DNA of 64,000 nt from Corylus avellana (taxonomy: Eukaryota; Streptophyta; Magnoliopsida; Fagales; Betulaceae): NCBI RefSeq assembly GCF_901000735.1, contig NC_081542.1, positions 39,537,321-39,601,320 of the forward strand. Direction: 5' to 3'. Positions 36,734-47,065 of this stretch are shown here, one piece after another. The translations under genes and the position numbers were made by a program. Every line of letters begins with the position of its first letter. Position 1 is the first letter of the stretch. The notes under the pieces are model-generated. The model was not told the origin of the DNA and made no database searches. It saw nothing but the letters and a program-made list of their open reading frames with translations.

Positions 36734-37561
36734 TACATTGGTATTTTTGGAAATTTTGACAAAATTTAACAGAAAACTATAATCGAATGGGAGAAATTGA
36801 AAGAAATTGAACATTGATACCTTGTATTTTTAAACTTTGAAAAATAATGTCAAAACGAGTAACAGTTTAGGGACGTTTTATGAAGTTTCTCCTATTTTAA
36901 TCTCCAACAATGACTCGCTGGAGCTGGAGATGATTATAAAAAGGGAAGGGTGGAAGAAGAAAAAAGAAACTTACTTGAAGATGTGTTGCAGAAAGCTGGA
37001 AGGATTTGCTTGAACCAATCCAACTGAACACTTAGAGAGCAGTTTGTAAATGCGTTAATTCCCCTTTCCTCAAAGAAAGCTGCGTCCAATGCCGTTGCTC
37101 CCACAACAGCAAAATTCACACCCTCTTCAATACTTGTATTATTCATCCCAAGATATGGCCGTACCGATGGGAGTCCCAGAGATTCAGCTGCCCATTGAAG
37201 GACATTATAAAGAACATGAACAATATAAGTGATATATATGGTATATATGTAGAATTAATGAAAAAGATTAAACCAGCTGCATGAAGGGTACACATGAATG
37301 CCTACCAATGAAGTCTGTGATTATACGGCCATTGCAGCAGCGTCCGGTGGGGTGGTGGAAGTATGTCTCCCCGTACGGAGGGAAGAGAGAGTGGAAAGAT
37401 GGAGCAAGGAAGAATATATTTCCGGTGTCGGCCAGTGAGTCTCCGAAGATAAAGACTGACGTGTAGGACTGTCCAACCCCGCCCCTCATGATGGTGGCTA
37501 ATAAGAGGAAGAGTTTGATGAATGGATGTTTCGGTGACACAAGAGAGGAGCAAAAAGCCAT
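30322..37561 (-). CDS. GDSL esterase/lipase-like, array member C, catalytic His lost
   Basis: Five exons on the - strand: 37306-37561, 36975-37187, 34334-34482, 32723-32999 and 30322-30536; GT-AG introns, matching phases, 369 aa, no stop or frameshift. Signal peptide, block [11 protein letters not shown] (Ser42) and GEIGGNDYN are kept. In block V the WDGIH/WDGMH of A, B and D reads WDGKF: codon 30397-30399 encodes Phe345 where the catalytic His should be, beside Ile/Met to Lys. Other unusual changes: CCGVGG for [16 protein letters not shown] for [10 protein letters not shown] or [10 protein letters not shown], and NNPLLHLRS after the oxyanion block. The promoter has lost its TATA element. Introns 2 and 4 carry transposons. 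It is probably a catalytically dead paralogue, either decaying or with a non-enzymatic role; the open frame argues the losses are recent. Confidence 0.88.
30397..30399 (-). other. Codon replacing the catalytic His in gene C
   Basis: TTC (Phe) stands where genes A, B and D have CAC or CAT-type His codons (CAC in D and B). The preceding codon is AAG instead of ATG/ATA. Family knowledge: this His acts as general base with the Asp three residues before it. Confidence 0.9.
30537..32215. repeat. Gene C intron 4, right arm of the inverted duplication
   Basis: Matches 28830-29712 in inverted orientation, apart from the insertion at 31285-32072. It contains two or three copies of a purine-rich unit of roughly 130 bp (GCACAAGGCGGAGAGGAAG and AAGCAAAGCCCATC). 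Confidence 0.85.
31285..32072. mobile_element. hAT-like element in intron 4 of gene C
   Basis: Ends CAGTGGCGGAGCCA and TGGCTCCACTA, flanked by GGGAG at 31280-31284 and 32073-32077. The inverted copy at 28.8-29.7 kb has an uninterrupted site. A broken + frame at 31860-32005 ([19 protein letters not shown]) resembles the N-terminal part of zinc-finger MYM-type hAT proteins. Only a 5-bp flank repeat is visible, short for hAT, so superfamily is tentative. Confidence 0.65.
32274..32633. mobile_element. MULE-type MITE with 9-bp target-site duplication and empty site
   Basis: Long inverted ends GGGGGAAATTCACTTTACC and GGTAAAGTGAATTTTTCTC. Target-site copies TAACTTATA lie at 32265-32273 and 32634-32642. 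Gene D intron 4 has a single ACTAATAACTTATATATGC at about 49720, the uninterrupted site. Length 360 bp. Related in layout to the MITEs at 6171 and 46257. Confidence 0.95.
33340..33590. repeat. GC-rich CCACCCC hairpin block in intron 3 of gene C
   Basis: Several copies of GGCCACCCC/GGGGTGGCC-type sequence with a poly-T/poly-A end. The same block sits at 50490-50660 in gene D but not in gene B, so it was inserted before the C/D duplication. Likely another MITE; ends unresolved. Confidence 0.5.
35564..36265. mobile_element. Non-autonomous hAT element in intron 2 of gene C
   Basis: Ends AAGGGGTGTAAA and ACACTCCTA, with near-identical 8-bp flanks (CACAATAC at 35556-35563, CAAAATAC at 36266-36273). 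Subterminal repeats of AACCGGGTAACC type fill both ends. Intron 2 of gene D lacks it. It resembles the hAT at 38317 in design: short TIR plus arrays of ACCG repeats. Confidence 0.8.
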
Positions 37562-37630
37562 GGCTCAATAGAAAGGAAGGAGGGAGGGGGATGGATGAGC
37601 ATGTTGACCAATGCATCTTAGGATTTGTTC

Positions 37631-37632
37631 TA
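37631..37632 (-). promoter_or_regulatory. Site of a 5-bp TATA deletion upstream of gene C
   Basis: Gene D reads TTCTTATAAAGACTTTAC here and gene C TTCTAGACTTTAC. The flanks on both sides align without other gaps. Confidence 0.8.
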
Positions 37633-38000
37633 GACTTTACTCTGTTCCTTTCCACTACCTAAAAAAGTGAGAACTATTCCCTTTTAGCTTAGAAAAAAAA
37701 AAATTGAAAACTATATATATAGAAATATATATTGCATATATAATCTTAAAATGAAAAAGGGAGGCCAGGAAAAGGGAATGTTTGGTGCACTAGCATGTGG
37801 GTATCACACACCCGTCAGCATCCTCCGTGTGCCATTCGCTTCTTGTTCTCTCGGTCAGTGTTGGTGTTGTTGGGTTCTATTATTGTATTTATGTTTTACT
37901 TGTTTTGTTTTTAGGTTTTTGTTGTTATATTTGGGTTTTTATCTCCCTATCCCTTTATGGTTTTATCTTGTAATAGAGACTTGTGCATCTGGAGTTTGTT

Positions 38001-38098
38001 ACTCCAAAATGACTGATCTTGTTACAGGCCACTACCTCTGACTACGGAAACTCCAAAATGACTGATCTTGTTACAGGCCACTACCTCTGACTACGGTC
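38001..38098. repeat. 49-bp tandem duplication upstream of gene C
   Basis: Two copies starting ACTCCAAAATGACTGATC. Gene D has a single copy at about 54230. Confidence 0.9.
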
Positions 38099-38316
38099 AT
38101 CCGGCCACTATCGCCCGCATCCCTCTACTGCCGTCCACCGACTAGCAACCTAACTCATCTGAGCTCACATCATTTCTCTCTTGCCACGTAGGATCATCAT
38201 CAGTTTCATTAACAGTTCCAAAGGCCAAGCTCACTCTCAGATTTTTGTGTTGTCCGCACCCAATATTCTAGTTTCAGCCCACATTCTTCTCCATATTCAT
38301 GGTCACTACAAAAAAT

Positions 38317-40186
38317 TAGGGGTGCAAAGGCGGGCGGTTAAAAACCGCCCGCTAACCGCTAACCGCTATAACCGCCAACCGCCTAACCGCCTAACCGTCT
38401 AACCGCATTAACCGCTAACCGCCTAACCGCCATAACCGCCTAGCGGTTAGCGGTTAGCGGTTAATGGGTCTACTAACCGTAACCGCTAACCGCTAACCGC
38501 CTTTTTATATAATATATTTTTATAATTATAATTATAAAAATATTTATACATATAACATAATCACTTAATCATTAAATCACAATTTTTTTTTAAATTAATT
38601 AAATCACAATTTGAGTATTAATATATTATCATTATAATTTATATGATTATATCATATAATCACTTGATCATTAAATCACAATCATTTGAGTATTAAGGTC
38701 ACTTGATCATTATATCATATAATCACTTGATCAAGTGATTATATATCATATAATCACTTGATCATGTACAATGATAATCACAATTGATTCAATTGAATTA
38801 AACAATATATTACTTATAACTACAAGTCTACAATTTAATTAAAGCATTATTAGATACTTTAGGAATTTAGGATTTAGGAGTTTGAACATTACCATTTACC
38901 ATTAGATATTAAGTTCAATTCAAAGAAAAAAGATTATAAGTAAATATGATAAGAATTTAAATAATTAATCATATGAATCATATGATATAATTTAATGAGA
39001 CCTTGAGGAAGAGGATGATTTGGCATGTAAATCGGAGTTTGATCGGTATTCATTGGATGAGTGTGAAAAAACAATAAAAGATTTTGATATTTTAGGTTGG
39101 TGGAAGGTTAATGCGTCCAAATACCCTACCCTCGCAGAGATAGCTCGTGATGTATTTGCCATTCCTATTTCCACTGTTGCTTCTGAATCCGCATTTAGCA
39201 CCGGTGGACGTGTATTGGATTGCTTTAGGAGTTCATTGTCTCCACTTACCGCTGAAGCCTTGATTTGCACACACGACTGGATAAAGAACCGCCTAAGCAA
39301 TGCCGAGTTGGAGGTGTTTTTGGCAGAATTTGATGAGCTAGGTAAATGTTTATAAATTAGTTATTTGCAACTTCATTTAGTTTTCATTATTTATTAATTT
39401 ATTCTAATTATTTATTCATAGATGTGATTCAACCTTCAAGTTCAAGTGCTGCTTCATCTTTTGCCTAGAGGTTTGTTAGTAACGAAGGTTATTATTTTTT
39501 GAATTGTCATAGTATTTTAATTACAATACAATTATATTAAGCACGTTTTGATATGTGTACATGCTTGTGCCTTAATATTATTATGTTTAATATTATAACT
39601 TTTCTTCTTTTGATGTCCACAAGATTTGCTAGAGGACCAAATGAGAGGATTGATGAAGTTTTAATGTTTTATTTGTATCATTTAATGTTTTATTTGAACT
39701 TATTTTATATGTTTTGTGTTGAACTTTTTTTATATTTTTTTTTTATATGTTGTGACAGTTATCTGAATTCTGAACTTTTTTTTGTATATTGTGTTGATTT
39801 TTTTTCTTTTTTTTTTTAAAAAAAAAAGTTAACGAGATTTAATATTTAAGGAAATTTTTTTTAAGTACAAGTAACTGTAAATTTTTGGTCAAATATTTTT
39901 GATTTTTCAATATGGGCTCTTTTTATAGCAATTGGGCCCAAGAAGATATTAAAAATACAAGAAAAAAAATGAGGGTAAAAAAAAAACCCAAAAAAAAAGT
40001 CCAATTTTAAAAAAGCGGTTAGCGGGCGGTTATCTATTTCACTAACCGCTAACCGGCCGCTAACCGCTAACCGTTAACCGCTAAGCGGTTAGCGGTTGCG
40101 GTTAGTGAAATTTACTAACCGCTAGGGCGGTTACGGTTAGCGGTTATTGCCACTAACCGCTAACCGTAACCGCCTTTGCACCCCTA
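38317..40186 (+). mobile_element. hAT element nested in the CACTA end, with transposase C-terminus
   Basis: TIRs TAGGGGTGCAAAGGCGG and CCGCCTTTGCACCCCTA are perfect over 17 bp. Target-site copies CAAAAAAT lie at 38309-38316 and 40187-40194. Subterminal arrays of AACCGCTA/TAGCGGTT (38335-38510 and 40015-40175) lie inside both ends. The body keeps only the 3' part of a transposase gene. Length 1870 bp, a deletion derivative of a larger element. Confidence 0.96.
39020..39468 (+). pseudogene. hAT transposase C-terminal dimerisation domain fragment
   Basis: The frame at 39020-39341 encodes the hAT dimerisation domain: DILGWWKVNASKYPTLAEIA, then ARDVFAIPISTVASESAFS and GGRVLDCFRSSLSP. This is the best conserved part of plant hAT transposases. 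A GT-AG intron (39342-39421) would join it to a last exon 39422-39468 encoding a Ser-rich tail and stop. The N-terminal BED finger and catalytic core are absent, replaced by AT-rich DNA, so the fragment cannot drive transposition itself. A start codon for this piece is not evident. Confidence 0.88.
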
Positions 40187-40194
40187 CAAAAAAT

Positions 40195-40745
40195 TGTAGG
40201 ATTAGGTACAGGAGGTTAGTAACGTGTTAATAAGGTTGACGTGTTAATAAGGTTGACATGTTACTAAATGTTAGTAACGTGTGTGTAGTAACGTGTCTGG
40301 TGTGTTAATAAATTGGATGTTGCTAAATCCAGTTTACTGACACGTTACAAAAGGCTTAGTAACGTGCCAATATTGACACGTTACTATTTAGTAACGTACC
40401 AAAATTGACACGTTACTAAATGTTAGTAACGTGTGTATAGTAGCGTGTTTGGTGTGTTAATAAATTGGATGTTGCTAAATCCAGTTTACTGACACGTTAC
40501 AAAAGGCTTAGTAACGTGGCAATATTGGCACGTTACTAATACTTTTAGTAACGTGGCAGTATTAACATGTTACAAAAGGCTTAGTAACGTGCCAATATTG
40601 ACACGTTACTATTTAGTAACGTGTCATTCTTAACATGTTACTTAACATGTTACTAATTAGTAACGTTTTAAAAATGACACGTTGCTAATCCTTTTGTGAA
40701 ATTAGTAACGTGTCAAAACTGACACGTTACTAATCCTTTTGTATT
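40195..40745. repeat. CACTA left subterminal repeat array
   Basis: At least a dozen copies, in both orientations, of a GTAACGTGTC/GACACGTTAC core. Such arrays bind the element's own TNP1-type protein in En/Spm (family knowledge). Confidence 0.85.
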
Positions 40746-42280
40746 ATTTGTCATAATTTGTGTAGGGAAAAAAAAAATTTTAATAAATTTCTCAGAAATT
40801 TGTTTGTTTGTATACATGATAACATCAACATACATTTCTCAACAAACGAATATCCATTTCTCAACATATATCAATTTCCCAACATATATCAAATGCTATG
40901 ATCAACATATATACATTTCTTAATTAAGTCGTATCCAACTATATATATAGACCTGAACTACTTAATAAACAAAAAATTGTGACTATATATATACATAATT
41001 CCAACTTAATAAACAAATAATTCCTACTACATATATATATATACATGAACAACTTAATAAACAAAAAATTCGCGAATACACATAAGAAATAATACAACTT
41101 AATAAACATAAGAAATACAACTTAATAAAACATAAGAAATGATACAACTTAATAAAACATATATGTTTTAATACAACTTAATAAACATAAGAAATACAAC
41201 TTAAGTGATTCGCGAATACATTACGTACAAACACCCCAACAAAAAATCTCGTAAACACCATCATGACAGGTCTACTTCTCTGCACTCACTGCAAATGATT
41301 AAACAACAATCAATTAGCAAACAATCAATCGGGTCTTAAATTTGCAATATTAGAAACTAAGGTCTTTAGTGTATTGTCAGGGATCCTATCATATTTTCCC
41401 CAAAACAAATTGGTGAGTACCTACTGGATGTTCTATAAAACGAGTATATTGTCATTTGAGCTACATTAATTAATTTTCACAACAATACTAATATTGGTCA
41501 CTAGTAATCCTTCCCATCATATTCAAGTGACAAAATATGGCCAATTCACTCCTAACTTGTTAAGTGTTGACTCTGTAAAAATTGTCTCTAGAAGACAATA
41601 AAAAATCTTTCAACTCAAATATTAATGAAATTCTACGAAAAGATGATCTAATTCAACAAGCATGGCTGAGATTGTTGATCAATGGTAGAGCCAAACATTT
41701 CAAAACAATGGCAGCAGATAGCAACAAAATGCCCCCACCTGTCATAAAAATTCCAAACCATCACACTCCATTGGAATTATGGCACTTGGTCCATTCCATG
41801 AAGGAAGTGCCACCAACACTCATTAGACTCTCCCTATGCATCCATATGTTGGTAGATTTAATTCTTAGTCTCCATACAAAGAAGATGCATTTGTTTCTTG
41901 CAAAAACTAAAAACATGACCACAAACCCTGCTAAGTCCAAACAATTGCCAGGGAACAAGAAATGAATGTTGAAAACAGGGGAAATCTCATAAATAAGTTA
42001 GAGAATGCATAAATTGAATTCCAGTAAAGGGGAAGATGAAGCAAATAGTTATAGATGTATTCACAGTGAGAAATTTTTACATGGCTCTAATATTGCTTTC
42101 AGACTTGCTATTCTATCATTAGGTGTAGGGACATAGAACTTACATGAGTATTGTAGGCATTATTTATAGAAGTTCTGTTCATGAATCATACATGAATAAT
42201 TGAAATGCATGCACTAAGACAGTTGTTATCTCAGTCGGGTGGCAGTATGAAGCAAAAAGACTTGGGCTAACCAGAGTTTA
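40746..42280. other. Internal AT-rich part of the CACTA element
   Basis: A 127-codon + frame at 41582-41965 has no recognised domain; it may be a transposase-gene exon remnant or captured DNA. The phrase ACTTAATAAACATAAGAAAT is repeated around 41080-41210. No other gene seen. Confidence 0.4.
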
Positions 42281-42545
42281 CATCAATAACATATTTTTCC
42301 TTTGGGCGGCTTTACCAAGGTGACAAATTGTTGATGAGTGAAACAAAAAGGAAGTGTTTGGCAAACCTCCAACACCCAACGCCCCAAAAAAAAAAAATTA
42401 GACTGCTGGAAAAAATCCCAACCAACCAGATGGATAATCTCCCAAAACCTTTTTTTTTTATAGGTGACCCTCAAAAAAATTAATTTATCCCACAAATTTT
42501 TTTTTTTTTCAGTTCTACCCACACTAATTATACCATCAGAAATCA

Positions 42546-42585
<40 letters not shown>

Positions 42586-42639
42586 GAAATCACCATCAGA
42601 ATCAAACAAAATATATATATATATATATATATACCTGCA

Positions 42640-43010
42640 GTATATTGGAGAGGGAGAGAGTGTCGGAGAGTTACCTGGGTTCGACGCCATTGGAGTCACA
42701 GAGGCCGCCGGGAGGGAGACATCGCCGGCCGGAGTAGAAGAGAGAAAAACGACCGATTGAGGGAGAGAGGAGGGCGTACGATGTGCGCACGGGAGGAGCT
42801 AGAAGCAGAGAGAGAGAACGCCGGAGAGTGAGGAACGCCGAAGGAGAACCAAACGGCCGGAGCAGGAAGAGAGAAAAATCGCTGTTTGGGAGGGGTAGTG
42901 TACTGGCGCGCTGGAGGAAGAAGAAAAAGAAGGAAAAACAGAGGAGGCGGAAGAAAAAGATAGAAGCTGCTGGAGGAGAAATTGGGGGAAAAAGCCATTT
43001 AGTGAAATCA
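42640..43010. other. GC- and purine-rich insert inside the CACTA element
   Basis: A GAGA-rich, GC-rich block contrasting with the AT-rich element. Long frames on both strands come from the skewed composition and look like untranslated leader or captured host DNA. The origin is unknown. Confidence 0.4.
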
Positions 43011-43075
43011 AAGCCATTTAGTAACGTGCCACACGTGGCACATTACCAATTTTCATATTTTGAATTTTAAAATAA

Positions 43076-43110
<35 letters not shown>

Positions 43111-43762
43111 TCTGAAAACTATATTGCGTCAGAAAATATATATATATATAGTATCGGAAAAACTCTTTTTGGACAGATTTTATTTTAAAAAAATTGTGTC
43201 GGAAAAACTTCTTCCAAATGGATATATAAAATTGTCATATACTTGTGGTAACCCATTACTCGCTGAAATGGGTTACCAAATTTTTAATATTTTTTCTGAT
43301 TTTATGTATTTTTCCCTAAATTTTTTATAGTGGTATTTTTATCATTTTGGTTACCATGCAAACTTTTCTTGTAGTTTGAGTAGATATTAATGCAGACTTT
43401 AATTCGAGAGATATTAAAAACTGAGTGTTAGTTTCAAGATGTGTTTTTTTTTTTTTCCAAATCTCTAAATCAATTGACAACATATACATATATTGTATAT
43501 GTTAACCATAATATCTAAGAATTCTTTATTTAAGATCAATTAATACACCAAATTGTCACCAAAAAAAAAAAAACAACAACAACAACAACAACCAAGCAAA
43601 ACTTACATATTCTTCTTATAAATATAATGTGAATCATAGCTAGAAATTGGGCGGTTGAAGAATTGAATAAGGAGTTTTTTAAAATCACTTGAGATCACAT
43701 GTTTTTTCAAATAAAATTTTCTCCATATACATATGGATCTTACAAACTAATTGGTTATTTTA

Positions 43763-43851
43763 TATATATATAAGATTAGGAAAACACTAGCAAATATATA
43801 TATATATTTGCTAATCTTAAATATATCATTACACTAGTGTTTTCCTAATCT

Positions 43852-43870
<19 letters not shown>
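43763..43870. repeat. Palindromic AT-rich hairpin
   Basis: ATAAGATTAGGAAAACACTAG is inverted at CTAGTGTTTTCCTAATCTTAT (about 43835-43855), with an inner palindrome GCAAATATATATATATATTTGC. A small MITE or foldback inside the CACTA element. Confidence 0.7.
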
Positions 43871-43883
<13 letters not shown>

Positions 43884-44313
43884 AGAATATTATTACAAGA
43901 AATCACAATGTTATTTGTTAATAACATTGAATAGTTTAACTATATATATCATTACAATATGATAACTATCACTATGTAGTACTGCAGTAAAATAAATAAT
44001 TTATACTTGAGCAACAATTGGTAACTACTTTAGTTTATTTATCATGAAATATAACAAAATTATTATGAAATCTAAATAAATCATTTTAGTATATATTATA
44101 GAACTATTAATATAATGTTAATAGCATAAATAATATTAATGGAATTGGTAACGTGTTAGAAATAACACGTTACAAATTCGTAGCGTGTTTCATTTCACAC
44201 GTTACTAAAATATTTAGTAACATGTTACAAATCGACACGCTACTAATTTGTAACGTGCTAGAAAGTAATGCACAGTAAACACCTTACTAATTGTTATGTT
44301 TTTTGTAGTGGGT

Positions 44314-46220
44314 ATTAGACTGACATACAATTGAAATGGTGTAACATTGAAAATTAACTCTTAATTATTATTATTTTTTTACAAATGTTGATTGAATGAT
44401 CAATTTTTACTGTCATGTTATTAAGTTGTATGACAGTCATATAACAATCTACTAAATAGCATTATCCATTTCATATTAGGGTTATTGATTTTCTTTATTG
44501 AGTCATTCACCATTCATGTGAAAGCATAGTCAAATCTCCTCATTTTATTACCATATTTACACTCATTCCACCTACCACCTTTTCCCTATAGCTAGTGGAC
44601 CGAATGAAGACCAAAATGTAGCAATCTAGGTTGGCTTGTTGGGATTGTGTCGACCCGTCAACCTGTTAAGGGTCAACCCTAACACGACATGTTTACTTAA
44701 ACTGATCAAACCCTTCAACCTAATAAGACCCATTTAAATAAACGGGTGACAAAACACGACATGTTTGATAAACAAGTCATCTTGGCCGGGTTTGCACGAC
44801 ACGACCCGATTTGCATAACCCATTTATAAATAGGTCATGTTGAGTTGACCAAAACATGAGTTGTTTGACCGGTTAATTTGACATGTTATTTGATAAACTT
44901 ATTGCAAAAATAAAAAATAAAAAGTAAAAACCGAACGAGGACAAGTTTCCAATTTATGGATGAAATTCAAACACAGGCTTTCACATAATCGGTTGGATGA
45001 GCTACTTTTCCTCCAGACAATTACACAGCTAACTCCTCGAGCGAGTCATTCACGATCTTTCTTGAGCTCAATCGAAAGAGAGAAGAGGATCTTTCAAGCT
45101 ATCTTTAAGGTACGTTATTTGGTTGAAAAATGGCTACTAAGAAGGAATACATTGTTGCCTTCACTGTAATTGATTTATTGGCCAGTCAAGCCGAGGAGTT
45201 GCCGACTGGGTTAAGAGCTTAAAGGTTGTTGATAGGATTCTTGGAAGAATCTCAGTTGCACCTAATAGCACATGACTAATGAGTTGAGAATTTTAGGTTG
45301 AGAACTTCCAAGAGCATAATACTTTTCCATTGCTGATTCACAGGAATGGTGTTTAATTAATAGCTCATATACACATGGTTAAAATTAGATTTAATCTACC
45401 TAGGATGCTAGGATCGTAAAATACGACCACACTCCATAGCCAATGTTCATAGTGGCCCACTCTATTAACACTGACCCGATGGTTGTTATTTCTGTTTTGG
45501 CAACTTTACTTATCTATAAATATTCAACGACGAAATACTATGCTCATATATGTATGTACGGTTGTCATTTCTGTTTTAGCAACTTTACTTATCCATAAAT
45601 ATTCAATGACGAAATACTATGCCATATATGTATGTACCAAGACATTTTAATTTGGCTTATAGGTCGCCCCCTCCGTGATTCAACCACAAAACTGTAATAC
45701 TTTTGATCCCATAATTTGACGAGTTCGGTCATTTCTGTTTTGGCAACTTTACTTATCCATAAATATTCAACGACAAAATACTATGCCATATATGTATGTA
45801 CCAAGACATTTTAATTTGGCTTATAGGTCGCCCCCTCCGTGATTCAACCACAAAGTTGTAATACTTTTGATCCCATAATTTGACGAGTTCAGTCCAATCT
45901 GAACCAGCACCTGTATAGCTTTAGGTTTTGACTTTTACTCCCTTACTTTTTTTTTGTAGTTTTAGGGTTTTTCTATTTTTTTTAATTTTTAATTTTTTTA
46001 AGAAAGAGGGAGATTTTAGCATTGGGTCAAACAAATAAACCCATTTATTAAACAAGTTAAAGCGGGTCCACTCAATTTGACTCAAACCCTGACTCACTAA
46101 TCTCATGTTAGGATCACTGGTCGTGTCAAAAATTATCAATCCTGAATAATACTAGCAATAATACACAAACCGAGAAATGCATGTATGTATATGTAGAGGT
46201 AGAGGTAGGTTGAACGAAAT
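44314..46220. other. Duplicated upstream flank of gene C, gene-free
   Basis: Aligns with 54480-56020 in unit 2. Both contain an old repeat rich in CACGACCCG/GGTCAACCC phrases (44630-44880 and 54815-55070). Unit 1 has about 160 bp extra at 45005-45165. No gene seen. Confidence 0.6.
45487..45892. repeat. 164-bp tandem repeat, two full copies and one partial
   Basis: Full copies start at 45565 and 45729 (TCATTTCTGTTTT), and a partial copy at 45487. Unit 2 has a single, differently duplicated version at 55505-55720. Confidence 0.85.
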
Positions 46221-46256
46221 TGATGCAGGCGGAATTTGAGAAAATTGTTATTTTAA

Positions 46257-46610
46257 GGGTAAAGTCCACTTAACCCCCTCAAACTACCACCACAATGACA
46301 ATCTACCCCCCAAACTATCAATTACGACAATTTACCCCTCAAACTACCAAACCAATGACAATGTACCCCCCAATGCTAACAAAATGATGAAATTACCCCT
46401 ATAGAATTTTCAATAAGACAAAAGTACTCTAAAAAATTTGAAAAAAAATTAAAATTTAGTAGTTTTATTCTAGTAAGGCTCATTTCATCATTTTTAAAAA
46501 ATTAGAGGTACATTGTCATTGTTTTGATAGTTTTGGGGGTACATTGTCGCAATTGATAGTTTGGGGGATAGATTGTCATTGGGGTGGTAATTTGAGGGGG
46601 TTAACCTTTT
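46257..46610. mobile_element. MITE nested in the 5' LTR
   Basis: Inverted ends (TTAACCCCCTCAAACTACC and GGTAATTTGAGGGGGTTAA) with repeated TACCCCCC(A)AACTA phrases. It is absent from the 3' LTR, so it arrived after retrotransposition. About 30 bases of LTR sequence are missing next to it, hiding the target-site duplication. Similar design to the MITEs at 6171 and 32274. Confidence 0.75.
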
Positions 46611-46939
46611 TTTCAATAAGGATTGAATTTTTCCTTTCCTATTAGGATTTGTTTTCCTTTCCCAATTAGGTTTGTTTTTCTTCTTCCTTGTTAATTTAGG
46701 AGGTGTCTAGCCTATATAAAGGCATCTACTCTTTGTTATATTTAGAATTCAGATTATATTATCAATTAAATTTAAGTCTTTGAGAGTTTTTCTCTGTTTG
46801 CTTATTTGGGACACTTAAGGACTTTCTCTTCCCTGTTTGTTATTTTCTTTCTTCCTAAATTTCCTTTTCAATCTTCAATTCTTAATTTCTGCTGTTATTA
46901 TACGTTGTCAGAACAATTGTAATTTTGCCCGACGTCAAT

Positions 46940-46951
46940 TGGTATCAAAGC
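46940..46951 (+). other. Primer-binding site of the short LTR retroelement
   Basis: TGGTATCAAAGC, one change from the usual initiator-Met tRNA complement, two bases after the 5' LTR. Confidence 0.85.
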
Positions 46952-47065
46952 TTAGCGTCTTCTTGGGATGAATTTTTTTCATTAGTTTTTATGACTGTTG
47001 GTTATGGTCGACGTTGACAGGTTCCGAAGGAGGAAGTCCCTTACCATGAGTACAGTATACAAGAC

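Larger units (their letters stand above)
38304..44310. mobile_element. CACTA (En/Spm) element, non-autonomous, 6 kb
   Basis: Starts CACTACAAAAAATTGTAGG (interrupted by the nested hAT) and ends TTTTTTGTAGTG, with 3-bp target-site copies GGT at 38301-38303 and 44311-44313. Unit 2 has the empty site, ATTCATGGTATAGGACTGAC near 54470-54490. Subterminal repeats TTAGTAACGTG(T/C) and their inverts occur many times at 40205-40740 and again at 43015-43040 and 44145-44285. No TNP2-type transposase was recognised. It lies about 740 bp upstream of the gene C start codon. Confidence 0.95.

Noticed and set aside
30322..37561. Calling gene C a plain pseudogene
   Set aside because: All five exons, splice sites and the 369-codon frame are intact; only the catalytic His and TATA box are lost, so it is kept as a CDS with a warning.
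38335..38510. Interstitial telomere repeat
   Set aside because: The unit is AACCGCTA/AACCGCC, not CCCTAAA, and it lies inside mapped hAT termini in both ends.
40195..40745. CRISPR-like array of direct repeats
   Set aside because: The repeats occur in both orientations with irregular spacing and lie in a CACTA terminus in plant DNA.
42283..43070. Several 70-138 codon frames with (YI)n, Ser-rich or Lys/Arg-rich proteins
   Set aside because: They follow TA microsatellites and purine-skewed DNA in the CACTA element; no domain or codon-level signal of a gene.
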